Positions 7,350-16,191 of a stretch of DNA of 64,000 nt are shown here, one piece after another. The DNA comes from Mobiluncus sp034180645. Its GTDB lineage: Bacteria; Actinomycetota; Actinomycetes; Actinomycetales; Actinomycetaceae. Within the stretch, counting starts at the first letter, position 1. The number at the start of each line of letters is the position of its first letter. The position numbers were made by a program, and so were the translations under genes. Location of the stretch: positions 1-64,000 of the forward strand of contig NZ_JAXFNY010000002.1 in assembly GCF_034180645.1 (NCBI RefSeq), written 5' to 3'. The notes below the pieces were generated by a model, which was not told where the DNA came from, made no database searches, and saw only the letters and a list, made by a program, of their open reading frames with translations.

Positions 7350-8036
7350 GTGCGAGTGGAAAATTTGCTGCCCAGAGGGCTGGTGTCTTACCAGGAAGCG
7401 GACCGGATTCAGCGAGACACTTGGGCGCGGGTGCGGGACGGAGAACTTGACCACACCCTCATCTTGGGACAGTTCGAACCGACCTATACCGCCGGGCGTA
7501 ACACCCACGACAGTGACCTCATCAACAAAGACTTGCCGGTCATTCGCACCGACCGGGCCGGGTCGCTCACTTGGCACGGGCCGGGCCAGCTGGTGGTCTA
7601 TCCGGTGGTGAGGCTGCACGAGCCGGTGGACTTGATTGCCTACATTCGCGCGGTGGAAGGCGCGGTCATCGACGCGGTTCGCGGCACTTGGGGCTTGGAC
7701 GTTGAAATCGTGAAGGGTCGTGCGGGAGTGTGGCTGCGCTACCGTGACGCCGCGGGGCGCACCGCCGCCGAGCGGGGGATGGGACGCGACCGCAAACTGT
7801 GCGCCATCGGCTTGAAAGTCGTGCAAAACGCGACCCTGCACGGGCTGGCGCTCAACATTCACCCGGATTTCAACCGCGCGTTCACGGGCATTATTCCTTG
7901 TGGACTCAACGATGCCGGGGTCACCTCCCTGTTCGAGGAGGGTATCGAAACGGACTTCGACACCGCCGCAAAAGTACTGGTGGACCAGCTCACGGAGAAA
8001 CTCACCCCCCTGCTGGCTCCGTTTTCAACAATTTAG
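7350..8036 (+). CDS. lipB: Octanoyl-[acyl-carrier-protein]:protein N-octanoyltransferase
   Basis: 228 residues. It transfers octanoate from acyl carrier protein to lipoyl domains of the 2-oxoacid dehydrogenases and glycine cleavage H protein (EC 2.3.1.181); lipA downstream adds the sulfurs. Visible motifs are LTWHGPGQLVVYPVV, the lysine region DRKLCAIGLKV, and the catalytic cysteine in IPCGLNDAGVTSL. The family's usual RGG before the HGPGQ motif is RAG here. The GTG at 7350 is chosen because the protein then begins VRVENLLPRGLVSY, as the family does, and because a -10 box TAGAGT (7337-7342) ends 7 nt before it. The frame is open further upstream to 7230, but that part is not protein-like. Confidence 0.92.
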   Translation: MRVENLLPRGLVSYQEADRIQRDTWARVRDGELDHTLILGQFEPTYTAGRNTHDSDLINKDLPVIRTDRAGSLTWHGPGQLVVYPVVRLHEPVDLIAYIRAVEGAVIDAVRGTWGLDVEIVKGRAGVWLRYRDAAGRTAAERGMGRDRKLCAIGLKVVQNATLHGLALNIHPDFNRAFTGIIPCGLNDAGVTSLFEEGIETDFDTAAKVLVDQLTEKLTPLLAPFSTI

Positions 8037-8085
8037 GGACCGAAGACCCTGACGCGAGCCGTCGAAGTAGTCTAGCATTTAGCTT

Positions 8086-9864
8086 ATGAACACAAAGAAG
8101 TCTTCAGCTCGTAAACCCTTTGGACGTCCCAGCAAAGATACCTATGACGTTGTCGTCGTTGGTTCTGGAGCTGCCGGCCTGTCCGCTTCTCTTACCGCCG
8201 CGAGGCGTGGTCTGAAAGTATTGATGGTCGAAAAAAGCGACCAGTGGGGAGGTTCGACCTCCAAATCCGCCGGCATGGTGTGGGTACCCGGAAACAATGT
8301 TTTCGCCAGACTCGGGGGTTCGGATTCTACCGACCTGGGCCGCCAATACATGAAAGCAACGGTGGGGGACTGCACCAGCGACGAAATGATTGACACATTC
8401 CTGGAGGAAGGCAAGAAGTGCATGGACTTCCTCACCGCTTCGTGCCCCTACCTGGAGTTTAGGCGGATGGAAGGCTACCCCGACTATTGGCTCGATGCCC
8501 CCGGTGCGGCGAAAACCGGCCGCGGCGTCGAGGCCGGTGCCTTCGATTCGCGCCTGCTGGGCCCCTGGGAGAAATCGCACGTCAAGGCGTACTTTAAGCC
8601 GATGATTCCAATGGACTTGAACTCGTACGATTCCGCAGATTTGCTGTTGGCGATGACCGACCCGCGTCCGTGGGTGCGCGGCATGAAGCTGGCGTGGCGC
8701 AACCTGGTCCACTGGGCTAAGGGACGTCGCCCGCTGACGATGGGGGCGGGCCTGACCGGCGCGATCATGTACTCCGCGCTGCGCGCCGGGGTGGAAGTGA
8801 AGCTCGAAACCGCCCTGAAAGACATCACCTTCGACGGTGACCGCGCGAACGGTGTGACCCTGGAACACGCCGGCGAAACCTTCGACATCAAGGCCAAACA
8901 TGGCGTCATCTTGGCTTGCGGCGGTTTTGAACGCAACGAAGAAATGCGCCAAAAGTACCAGCGTCACCCGATCACCGGCACCTGGACGGTCGGCGTCGAG
9001 GGCAACACCGGCGACGGCATCGAAATCGGCCTGAACCACGGCGCGGCCATCGACAATATGGCCGACGCCATCTGGTCCCCGGTCATTTCGCTGCCGCGCA
9101 CCGACACCTTCCAGCCGATCGTCATCGAGGACGAAGAACGCTTCATCGTCCCCGACCGCTCGCTGCCGCATACGCTCATAGTCAACGGCAAAGGCAAGCG
9201 CTTCATGAACGAAGCCCTACCGTACTGCACTGCTGGCCAGGGGCTTTACGGCGGCATCTTCGGCAAGGGTGAGGGCGACGCGGAAAACATGCCCGCGTGG
9301 TTGATATTTGACCAACAGTTCCGCGACAAATACTTCTTTGCATACGGCCACCTGCCAAAGCTGGAGCTGCCCGAGGAATACTACGATTCCGGCGCCCTGG
9401 TGCGACGCGACACGATCGCCGCTTTGGCTGAAGCCATCGAAGTGCCGGCCGATGCGTTGAAAGCCACCATTGACCGTTTCAACGACTTCGCCGATGCCGG
9501 CGTTGACTTGGACTTCCACCGTGGCGAAAACGAACACGATCGCTTCTATGGCAACCGCTACCACAAGCCCAACGCCTCGCTGGGTCGTGTGGAAAAGGGC
9601 CCGTTCTATGCGACTCAGGTGTACCCGGGCGACATCGGGACTTCCGGTGGTTTGGTCATCGACCCGAAGGCTCGTGTGACCCGCCCCGACGGCAGCACAA
9701 TCCCCGGCTTGCTGGCGGCCGGCAACACGACCAAGTCGGTCATCGGCCACACCTACACGGCCGGAGGCACCTCCATCGGGGCCGCGCTGGTCTTTGGTTA
9801 CATCGCCGCCAACACCGCTGCTGACGAGGCATTCGCCGACAATCCGGTGTTTGTGGCGCGCTAG
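8086..9864 (+). CDS. FAD-dependent oxidoreductase, 3-ketosteroid dehydrogenase / fumarate-reductase-like
   Basis: 592 residues. The N-terminal Rossmann motif is VVVVGSGAAGLSASLTAA (22-39), followed by the FAD-binding VEKSDQWGGSTSKSAG. The C-terminal end GTSGGLVIDPKARV, then TAGGTSIGAALVFGYIA, closes the FAD site. The overall plan matches the FAD_binding_2 family and most resembles KstD-type 3-oxosteroid 1-dehydrogenases, but a steroid substrate is not shown by the sequence. No signal peptide is visible, so it should be cytoplasmic. It lies between lipB and lipA but has its own -10 box TAGCAT (8073-8078), 7 nt before the ATG, and its own terminator, so it is probably a separate unit. Confidence 0.85.
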   Translation: MNTKKSSARKPFGRPSKDTYDVVVVGSGAAGLSASLTAARRGLKVLMVEKSDQWGGSTSKSAGMVWVPGNNVFARLGGSDSTDLGRQYMKATVGDCTSDEMIDTFLEEGKKCMDFLTASCPYLEFRRMEGYPDYWLDAPGAAKTGRGVEAGAFDSRLLGPWEKSHVKAYFKPMIPMDLNSYDSADLLLAMTDPRPWVRGMKLAWRNLVHWAKGRRPLTMGAGLTGAIMYSALRAGVEVKLETALKDITFDGDRANGVTLEHAGETFDIKAKHGVILACGGFERNEEMRQKYQRHPITGTWTVGVEGNTGDGIEIGLNHGAAIDNMADAIWSPVISLPRTDTFQPIVIEDEERFIVPDRSLPHTLIVNGKGKRFMNEALPYCTAGQGLYGGIFGKGEGDAENMPAWLIFDQQFRDKYFFAYGHLPKLELPEEYYDSGALVRRDTIAALAEAIEVPADALKATIDRFNDFADAGVDLDFHRGENEHDRFYGNRYHKPNASLGRVEKGPFYATQVYPGDIGTSGGLVIDPKARVTRPDGSTIPGLLAAGNTTKSVIGHTYTAGGTSIGAALVFGYIAANTAADEAFADNPVFVAR

Positions 9865-9886
9865 CCCGACCGGGCCAACAGACTTT

Positions 9887-9926
9887 CCGGGAACTTCACC
9901 GCGTGGTGAGGTTCCCGGATTGTTTT
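9887..9926 (+). terminator. Terminator after the flavoprotein gene
   Basis: The stem CCGGGAACTTCACC pairs with GGTGAGGTTCCCGG (one G-T pair) and is followed by ATTGTTTTG. Confidence 0.75.
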
Positions 9927-10024
9927 GTCGCGTGTGTACTGTCGCGGGAACGGTGGTGAGGCCGGAGGGAAACGTGAGTAAAATGAAGAAAGAATGTCCC
10001 CAAACCGACTGAGAGAGAGACACT

Positions 10025-11047
10025 ATGTCCACGCTGGAGTCCGCGCAGCACCGTAAACCGTTGCGCCTGGAAGTGGCCAACGCACGCCAACCTCGTGAGG
10101 ACCATCCGCGCTGGCTGCGCGTGGTGGCAAAAGCCGGGCCGGAATACCAGGAAATGCGTTCCCTCATGCAGGGGGCGGGGCTGCACACGGTTTGCGCCGA
10201 AGCGGGATGCCCCAACATTTTTGAATGTTGGGAAGACCGGGAGGCGACTTTCCTGATTGGTGGGGCCGTGTGTACCCGCCGGTGCGGGTTTTGTGATGTG
10301 GCTTCGGGCAAGCCGGAGGGTTACGACCGTGACGAGCCGCGTCGCCTCGCGGAAACGGTCAAGCATCTGGGGCTGAAGTATGTGACGGTCACCGGGGTGT
10401 CTCGCGACGACCTGGAAAACGGGGCGTCGTGGCTCTACGCCGAGTCGGTACGCCAGATTCGCGCGCTCTGCCCCGAAACCGGAGTGGAACTGCTGGTCGA
10501 TGATTTTCAAGGCAAATCCGCCGCCCTGGAGGAAGTCTTTGCGAGCGTTCCCCAAGTTTTTGGCCACAACTTGGAAACGGTGGCGCGCCTGATGCACACG
10601 GTGCGTCCCGCGTTCACCTACGCGCGCTCCCTGGACGTCATCACCCAAGCCAAACAGTTCGGGCTAATCACGAAGTCGAACCTGATGCTGGGGCTGGGCG
10701 AAGAACCCGAGGAAGTCGAAGCGACCATGCGCGATATGCTGAACGCGGGGGTAGATATCTTAACCCTGACCCAATACTTGCGCCCCTCTGAGCGATACCT
10801 GCCGGTGGTGCGCTGGGTCAAGCCTGAAGAGTTTGTGCAGCTCAAGGAGCTGGCGTTGGGTATGGGGTTCGCCGCGTGTATGTCGGGGCCGTTGGTGCGC
10901 TCTTCGTATCGTGCCGGCAAGCTGTGGGCCCAGGCGATGCGGCACTACGAGCGTTTCATTCCGCCCCAGTTCGCTCATCTGGAACAGGACCGTCCCCCGG
11001 CTCGTCAGGAAGCCGAAGCGGTCGTGGAGCGGGAAAAACAGCGGTAA
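10025..11047 (+). CDS. lipA: Lipoyl synthase (radical SAM)
   Basis: 340 residues. It inserts two sulfurs into octanoylated lipoyl domains (EC 2.8.1.8). Both iron-sulfur sites are visible. The auxiliary cluster uses C57, C62 and C68 in CAEAGCPNIFEC. The radical-SAM cluster uses C83, C87 and C90 in CTRRCGFC. The conserved RSSYRA near the C-terminus supplies the serine ligand of the auxiliary cluster. Length is normal for the family. GAGAGAGA lies 7 nt before the ATG. It works with lipB about 2 kb upstream; the gene between them seems to be an insertion into an old lipBA pair. Confidence 0.95.
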   Translation: MSTLESAQHRKPLRLEVANARQPREDHPRWLRVVAKAGPEYQEMRSLMQGAGLHTVCAEAGCPNIFECWEDREATFLIGGAVCTRRCGFCDVASGKPEGYDRDEPRRLAETVKHLGLKYVTVTGVSRDDLENGASWLYAESVRQIRALCPETGVELLVDDFQGKSAALEEVFASVPQVFGHNLETVARLMHTVRPAFTYARSLDVITQAKQFGLITKSNLMLGLGEEPEEVEATMRDMLNAGVDILTLTQYLRPSERYLPVVRWVKPEEFVQLKELALGMGFAACMSGPLVRSSYRAGKLWAQAMRHYERFIPPQFAHLEQDRPPARQEAEAVVEREKQR

Positions 11048-11083
11048 TCGCGCGCCTGAGTGCGTGGGGGGGTGTTTCGGGAG

Positions 11084-12703
11084 TTATTGGAACAGCGCCA
11101 AAAGCCCTTGCCGGTCAGGTTTTCCATTTGAGTTTAGCGGGATGCGGCTCACGAGGCGCAAGGCTCGGGGGAGTTCCGCTTTCGTCAGGTGAGGGCGGGC
11201 GAAGTCTTGGAGTTGTTCCAAGCTGAGTGGTTCCGCGTTTTCGGGCGTGTCTGGGGTTTGCACCACCACCGCGGCCACGATTTCACCCCAAGTCGGGTCG
11301 GGAACCCCGACGACCCGCGCTTCTGACACCCCCGGATGACGCGAGAGCACCGCGGCGACCCGCTGGGAGAACACCTTTTCCCCGCCGGAGTTAATCGTGT
11401 CGGTCAGGCGTCCCACCAGGTGAAGGAAACCGTCAGCATCAAAAAATCCCAAGTCCCCGGTCCGTAACCAGCCCGTTTGCGGGTCAATCAGGGCGGCGTT
11501 CAGTTCCGGATTACGGAAGTATTCCCGCGTCACGCTGGGGCCGCGGCATTCCAGCTGGCCAATCACCCCAGGTTCGACCGGTTTTCCCGCTCCGTCAACG
11601 ATACGCAGCTCAGTATGCGGAAATGCCCGGCCTACCGCCAGTTCGCGCCCCGCCATGACGTCCGTAGTCAGGGCGGCTCCCGAAGCGCTTTGCTCGGTCA
11701 TGCCCCAAATGTTGATGGGGTTCCACCCCAAGCCAATCATGTCAGCGGCCAGCTGTTCATCCCACGGCGCGCCGCCCACCAGGGCTTTTGTGAACCGAGA
11801 CGTGTCTATCGGCCGTCCGGATTGTGCCGCCTGCCGGACTTCGCGCACCAGCATCCGGTACATGGTCGGCACCGCGAACATCATCTGGACATGATACTTC
11901 TCGATAGCGGCGAGGACAGCGGCCGAATCGAACTTCTCAAAAATGACGACGGTGCCGCCGTGGGAAAAAATGTCCGTCGTCGTGCCGTTGAACCCGCCAA
12001 TATGTGACAGGGGAGCTGTGACCGCCTCGACGGTGGCCGGAGAATATTCAAACACTTCGCGGAAATTCGTGCAGCCCCACCACAGGTTTTTGTACGTCAG
12101 CAGCGTGCCTTTCGGGTGAGCGGCGGTGCCGGAGGTATAGATAATCGCGCCGGGCACGTCCTCCCCGCATTCGGGAAGGCCGTCCAGCATTTTGGTGGCC
12201 GCGAGCGCCAACGTTACGGGTGGGGTCGAGTCGTCGCGCGGCTCTAGGCAATCCTCCAGGTCAGAGTACGTCACCAGGCGGGGGCGAGGGTTAGAGGTGG
12301 GGCCGCAGCCCGCCAGTTTTTCGTGCTGGGCGGAATCGCAAATAATGATTTTCGGTTCGCAATGCGCCAGGATTTTTGTCAACTCCGGGGCTGGGAGGTT
12401 TTGATCCAACGGCACTGTAATCGCCGGAATGGCCGCGGCGGCCACGAAAGTCAGCAGATGCCAGGGGGAGTTTTTCCCAATCACGACCACGCGCTCGCCG
12501 GGCGCAACGCCCCAGGATCGAAACTGGGCTGCCAGCCTGGTGGTGTGCGTTAGTGCCTGGGCCACGGTCCAAGTCGGCGGGGCAAAACTGGGTTTAGCGA
12601 TGGTTTCGGCGCTGACTCCCTGGGCGATCCAAATCATCGAAGTGCGTCCAGGGTGGCGTAAAGCGGCTGCTTGCAGGAATTTCATCGGGGAATAATCGAC
12701 CAC
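11084..12703 (-). CDS. AMP-dependent acyl-CoA synthetase / acid-CoA ligase
   Basis: 539 residues of the adenylate-forming (ANL) superfamily. The ATP loop is IIYTSGTAAHPKGTLL near residue 190. The hinge and core motifs are WLRTGDLGFFDADGFLHLVG and INSGGEKVFSQRV. The catalytic lysine is in LNSNGKPDRQ near the C-terminus. The substrate cannot be read from the sequence; fatty acids or aryl acids are possible. It is convergent with lipA and divergent from the Nif3-like gene. The GTG start at 12703 has a -10 box TAACCT (12715-12710) ending 6 nt upstream and no ribosome site, suggesting a leaderless mRNA. An internal ATG six codons in is the alternative. Confidence 0.88.
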   Translation of the reverse strand: MVDYSPMKFLQAAALRHPGRTSMIWIAQGVSAETIAKPSFAPPTWTVAQALTHTTRLAAQFRSWGVAPGERVVVIGKNSPWHLLTFVAAAAIPAITVPLDQNLPAPELTKILAHCEPKIIICDSAQHEKLAGCGPTSNPRPRLVTYSDLEDCLEPRDDSTPPVTLALAATKMLDGLPECGEDVPGAIIYTSGTAAHPKGTLLTYKNLWWGCTNFREVFEYSPATVEAVTAPLSHIGGFNGTTTDIFSHGGTVVIFEKFDSAAVLAAIEKYHVQMMFAVPTMYRMLVREVRQAAQSGRPIDTSRFTKALVGGAPWDEQLAADMIGLGWNPINIWGMTEQSASGAALTTDVMAGRELAVGRAFPHTELRIVDGAGKPVEPGVIGQLECRGPSVTREYFRNPELNAALIDPQTGWLRTGDLGFFDADGFLHLVGRLTDTINSGGEKVFSQRVAAVLSRHPGVSEARVVGVPDPTWGEIVAAVVVQTPDTPENAEPLSLEQLQDFARPHLTKAELPRALRLVSRIPLNSNGKPDRQGLLALFQ

Positions 12704-12753
12704 AGTTCTAGGTTACCAAACAGGAGCAAATCGAAGTTCGCTAGGATGAGAGT

Positions 12754-13641
12754 ATGCAAAATACCGGATTGACCGTAGGCGAAATTTGTGAGTGGATGGA
12801 CGCGCGTTTTGCGCCCGAGCTGCAGGAAGATTGGGACCGGGTCGGGCTGATTTGCGGGGATCGGGGCGACTCGGTGACGCGGATTCTGCTAGCGGTGGAT
12901 CCGGTCGAGCCAGTCGTGGACGAGGCCCTCGAGTGGGGGGCGCAGCTGGTCATTACGCACCATCCCCTGTTCCTGCGCGGCACTTCCTTTGTGTCTACTG
13001 ATACTGCCAAAGGTCGGGTGGTTCATCGCCTGATTCGTGGCGGGGCTGCCCTGTTTAACGCCCACACCAACGCAGACTCGGCACGCGATGGGGTGGCGGA
13101 AGCTCTGGCCCAAGCAGCGGGACTCGACCCGCAGACCTGGCGGCCGCTGCAGCCCGCTCCCGCCGATACGTCCTTGGGCATCGGACGAGTCGGCCCGGTC
13201 ACGCCCACCACGGTGGGTGAGGTCGCCAGCCGTCTGGCGAACCTATTGCCAGATTCACCAGCAGGTTTACTGGTGGCGGGGGAGGCTGACCGTCCAGTCA
13301 AGTCGGTGGCGGTCAGTGGCGGGTCGGGTCAATCCCTGCTGCCCGCAGCCTTAGACGCCGGCGCGGATGTGTTCGTGACAGCCGATTTGCGTCACCACCC
13401 GGCGCTAGATTTCCTGGAGATGGACGGGGCTCCCGCCCTTATCATGCCGTCGCATTGGGCCAGTGAATGGATGTGGCTGCCCCGCTTAGAAACAGCGTTG
13501 AACCTGTGGGCCGGAGAAATCGGGAAACCCCTGGAAACGAAAATCAGCACGGTCATTTCCGAGCCCTGGGACGCCTATATCCCCACCGTTACCAACGATG
13601 AGACCGAGCCGGACGATGCCGGCTACGGTTCGATAAACTAA
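12754..13641 (+). CDS. Nif3-like dinuclear metal centre protein
   Basis: 295 residues. The family forms toroidal hexamers with a dinuclear metal site; its cellular role is still debated. Metal-ligand motifs are visible: VITHHPLFLRG (67-77), NAHTNADSARDG (102-113) and a C-terminal PSHWASEW with His and Glu. Length is at the short end, without the extra PII-like insert found in longer members. A -10 box TAGGAT (12742-12747) ends 6 nt before the ATG, so the mRNA is probably leaderless. It is followed by the coiled-coil gene and rnpB, an order known in other actinobacteria. Confidence 0.88.
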   Translation: MQNTGLTVGEICEWMDARFAPELQEDWDRVGLICGDRGDSVTRILLAVDPVEPVVDEALEWGAQLVITHHPLFLRGTSFVSTDTAKGRVVHRLIRGGAALFNAHTNADSARDGVAEALAQAAGLDPQTWRPLQPAPADTSLGIGRVGPVTPTTVGEVASRLANLLPDSPAGLLVAGEADRPVKSVAVSGGSGQSLLPAALDAGADVFVTADLRHHPALDFLEMDGAPALIMPSHWASEWMWLPRLETALNLWAGEIGKPLETKISTVISEPWDAYIPTVTNDETEPDDAGYGSIN

Positions 13642-13700
13642 TACCTGAAATCAAGCTACGATTTAGGAAAAGACCCCGATAATCTGCAAGGAAGAAGTCA

Positions 13701-14426
13701 ATGAAAGCTGCGCCCGAAGACCAAGAAAAACTTTTGGACCTGCAGGTCCTAGATCGGAAGATTGCCGGGTTGAAACACTCTCTGGCCAGCATTCCGGCCG
13801 CGGCGCGTCTGGAACAAATCAAAGCTGAGCAAGACGAGCTGCGCACCAAGCTGGCTTTGGCGACTTCCGCCCGCAACGACTTGAACCGGGCTTTGAAGCA
13901 AGCCGAAGGGGAAGTCAGCAAAGTTCAAGAACGGGCGAAAACTCAACGCGAACGCTTGGACTCAGGTCAGTTGAGCCCCAAAGAGATGGAACGTATTCAA
14001 GCCGAACTCGCTCAGTTGGCGACGCGTCAGGGCGAACTGGAAGACAGTGCCCTGGACGCGTTGGACGCGCTGGAACGCGCTAGTGAAAAAGTGAAGCAGG
14101 TGGAAAACCGCCGCGCGGAACTGGCTGTTGAGTTCGACGAAGCACAAGCCGAAGCGGGCAGCGCTGCCGGCGAACTGCAGCAGGAACTGACCGGTCAGCA
14201 AAGCCAGCGAGACGAACTGGCCGCCATCCTACCCGCCGACTTGCTGCGGGAATACGAAACTTGCAAGCGGGCGACCGGGGGAATCGGGGTAGTAGCGGTC
14301 AGCGGGAACCAGTCGGTCGGGATGGATTTGGAATTTTCGATGGCGGAAATCTCGCGTTTAAACATCGCGGCTCCCGACGATGTCATCGTCAGCGAGGACC
14401 ACGAAGTCATTTTGGTGCGTAAGTAG
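13701..14426 (+). CDS. Coiled-coil protein of the C4 zinc-ribbon (CdsZ-like) family, zinc ligands missing
   Basis: 241 residues. Residues 1-180 are a long charged coiled coil (heptads of Leu, Ala, Glu, Lys, Gln). The last 60 residues match the position of the family's zinc ribbon and keep the hydrophobic frame MDLEFSMAEISRLNIA and a final ILVRK. The cysteine pairs are absent: the usual C-x-G-C is SVGM and the second pair is SEDHE. The only cysteine nearby is in ETCKRA. It may therefore keep the fold without zinc. It lies 59 nt after the Nif3-like gene and just before rnpB. Confidence 0.8.
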   Translation: MKAAPEDQEKLLDLQVLDRKIAGLKHSLASIPAAARLEQIKAEQDELRTKLALATSARNDLNRALKQAEGEVSKVQERAKTQRERLDSGQLSPKEMERIQAELAQLATRQGELEDSALDALDALERASEKVKQVENRRAELAVEFDEAQAEAGSAAGELQQELTGQQSQRDELAAILPADLLREYETCKRATGGIGVVAVSGNQSVGMDLEFSMAEISRLNIAAPDDVIVSEDHEVILVRK

Positions 14427-14435
14427 TACAATAAT

Positions 14436-14826
14436 CGGGCGGAAAAGCCGGGCAGGTAGCCGCGGGCGAGTCATTCGATGAGCCCGAGGAAAGTCCGGAC
14501 TCCACAGGGCAGGGTGATGGCTAACGGCCACCCGGGGTGACCCGCGGGACAGTGCCACAGAAAGCGAAACCGCCCCACCGGGCTTTGTACACGGCGGGGT
14601 AAGGGTGAAAAGGTGAGGTAAGAGCTCACCGCGCGGCTGGCGACAGTCGTGGCAGGGTAAACCCCACCCGGAGCAAGGCCAAGCAGCAGGCTGGGCGGCC
14701 CGTTCAAAGCCTGCGGGTAGGCTGCTAGAGAGGTCGGGTAACCGGCCTTCCAGAGAAATGGCTACCGGCGCGCGGCGGTAACAATGCGCGTTACAGAATC
14801 CGGCTTATGCCCGGCTTTTCCGCTCC
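14436..14826 (+). ncRNA. rnpB: RNase P RNA (bacterial class A)
   Basis: This is the catalytic RNA that matures tRNA 5' ends. Helix P1 is obvious: GCGGAAAAGCCGGGC (14439-14453) pairs perfectly with GCCCGGCTTTTCCGC (14809-14823). The conserved core GAGGAAAGTCCGGACTCC (from 14489) and its partner ACAGAATCCGGCTTA near the 3' end form helix P4. Length is about 390 nt, normal for the class. Ends are placed to within a few bases. The last 103 nt occur again at 17153-17255. Confidence 0.95.
14723..14825 (+). repeat. Left copy of a 103-bp direct repeat (3' end of rnpB)
   Basis: Identical to 17153-17255 except for T at 14785 versus A at 17215. It lies inside the intact rnpB gene and covers its 3' quarter up to the end of helix P1. 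It marks the left border of the inserted segment. Confidence 0.9.
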
Positions 14827-14882
14827 TTGATTCAGGAGCACTTGACCGGGTACGACGCGACGCACGGAGTATGGGGAAATAA

Positions 14883-16178
14883 TCAGAGACGGTTATGTAA
14901 ATCTGGTGACCAGTAGGCGTAGCTTTGGGTTATCGAAAACAATTTCTTTTTCCGATGTTCTGCGATTGGTATAACATAATCAGTTTTGCTCCAAGACACC
15001 AAAAAACAATCGCTTGTATTCATACACTTCTCACTGTTGGTCGAAGCAAAACCAGCATAGGAATCTGGCACAATAAAATAATTGTTAGAGTGTAGGTCAT
15101 ATAAAAATGTATCAACTGAAGAGTAATTAGAGTCTGCGCAGGTAAAATAGAAGTAACTTGTGCCAACTTCGTTTATATTTGGAATGTTCTTGCAAGGCGT
15201 ACCTCGAAAAGTGATTTTGTGATGATTTAGTAGGTTCTCTATAATTAAATCATTTTGTGAACTTGTCTCAGTGGACCGATATATAAAGTAATCATGAGCA
15301 AAACCGTAGAGGTTGCTAATGTTGCTATGTAAAATAATAGATTCGATTTTTGATTTTCCGTGAAAAAGGTCAATTTTAGGTGAGGTCCGAGAATTTTTTG
15401 CCGTATCTTGCTGGTAGTATATTGCTAAATCGCATTGTTTACTAAGCTTAAAGGACGTAACATTTTTCGCAATAATTTGAGGACTGGATTTGCTGTTGAC
15501 TGGAGTTGTATAGATGTACGCAGAGTTCTTTGGACTGTTGTCTGCTTGCAGCATATCAAAGGTGGCCCAATAGGCTTTGCCATCGCACAGTCCGATGTGC
15601 CAGGGCTCCGCTGCCATCCTGATTGGTTTACCAGTGTAGTCTTTGCTTGACACAATGGTTCGGGTGGTTTGACCATCAAAAAAGGCGAGTTGCCAGTTGC
15701 TTTCAGCAGTTTCATCATAAGCTCCTGAAATAATGAATAGAAGCTGGTTACCAAGCCTGGAAATGTATGAAATCTGTTGACCTTTTGGTGGAACGTTTGG
15801 TGGGAATGGTATTTGGGATAATTGCTTTAATCCTCTCTCTGTAGCTTGGCACCACCAAAATTCGCCGTTGGGTTCGTTATTGGTAAATGGAGAAGTTTCT
15901 TGGGCTTTACGGTAACAGGGGAATACACCGTTACTATCCATGAGTTCGTATGCATCTTGTATTGCATTGGAATCGGGTGTGTAATTAAGACGCTGGTCAA
16001 AAAAATAAGTGCCTTCACTGAGGATATTTGTCGCCTTATCCTTAGAAAGAATTTCATTTTCTGCTTGGTCTGTACCGGTTTTAGGTGCCGTGGTCACAGC
16101 ACTCGTAGATGCACAACCCGTCAGTGACAACAGCAAATAGCCTACTAAAATAAGTACTGCAGTTTGTTTTGTAAGCAT
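14883..16178 (-). CDS. Island lipoprotein of unknown function
   Basis: 431 residues. A short signal sequence ends in the lipobox LTGC, with the acylated cysteine at residue 22, followed by a Ser/Thr/Ala linker. The rest is a predicted extracellular domain rich in aromatic and polar residues, with segments such as NGEFWWCQATERG, WHIGLCDGKAYWATFD and KCMNTSDCFLVSW. The repeated beta-like blocks suggest a propeller or similar beta fold, but no family is recognisable. Codons are AT-rich, unlike the neighbours. It starts 13 nt after the peptidase gene on the same strand, so the two are probably cotranscribed and may act together at the cell surface. Confidence 0.75.
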   Translation of the reverse strand: MLTKQTAVLILVGYLLLSLTGCASTSAVTTAPKTGTDQAENEILSKDKATNILSEGTYFFDQRLNYTPDSNAIQDAYELMDSNGVFPCYRKAQETSPFTNNEPNGEFWWCQATERGLKQLSQIPFPPNVPPKGQQISYISRLGNQLLFIISGAYDETAESNWQLAFFDGQTTRTIVSSKDYTGKPIRMAAEPWHIGLCDGKAYWATFDMLQADNSPKNSAYIYTTPVNSKSSPQIIAKNVTSFKLSKQCDLAIYYQQDTAKNSRTSPKIDLFHGKSKIESIILHSNISNLYGFAHDYFIYRSTETSSQNDLIIENLLNHHKITFRGTPCKNIPNINEVGTSYFYFTCADSNYSSVDTFLYDLHSNNYFIVPDSYAGFASTNSEKCMNTSDCFLVSWSKTDYVIPIAEHRKKKLFSITQSYAYWSPDLHNRL

Positions 16179-16191
16179 AGTTTATCATTCT

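Noticed and set aside
8104..9171. Long minus-strand frame opposite the flavoprotein gene (and similar ones at 9217-10648)
   Set aside because: Composition is that of a shadow frame in GC-rich DNA (many Arg, Gly, His, no family motif) opposite clear flavoprotein and lipA genes.
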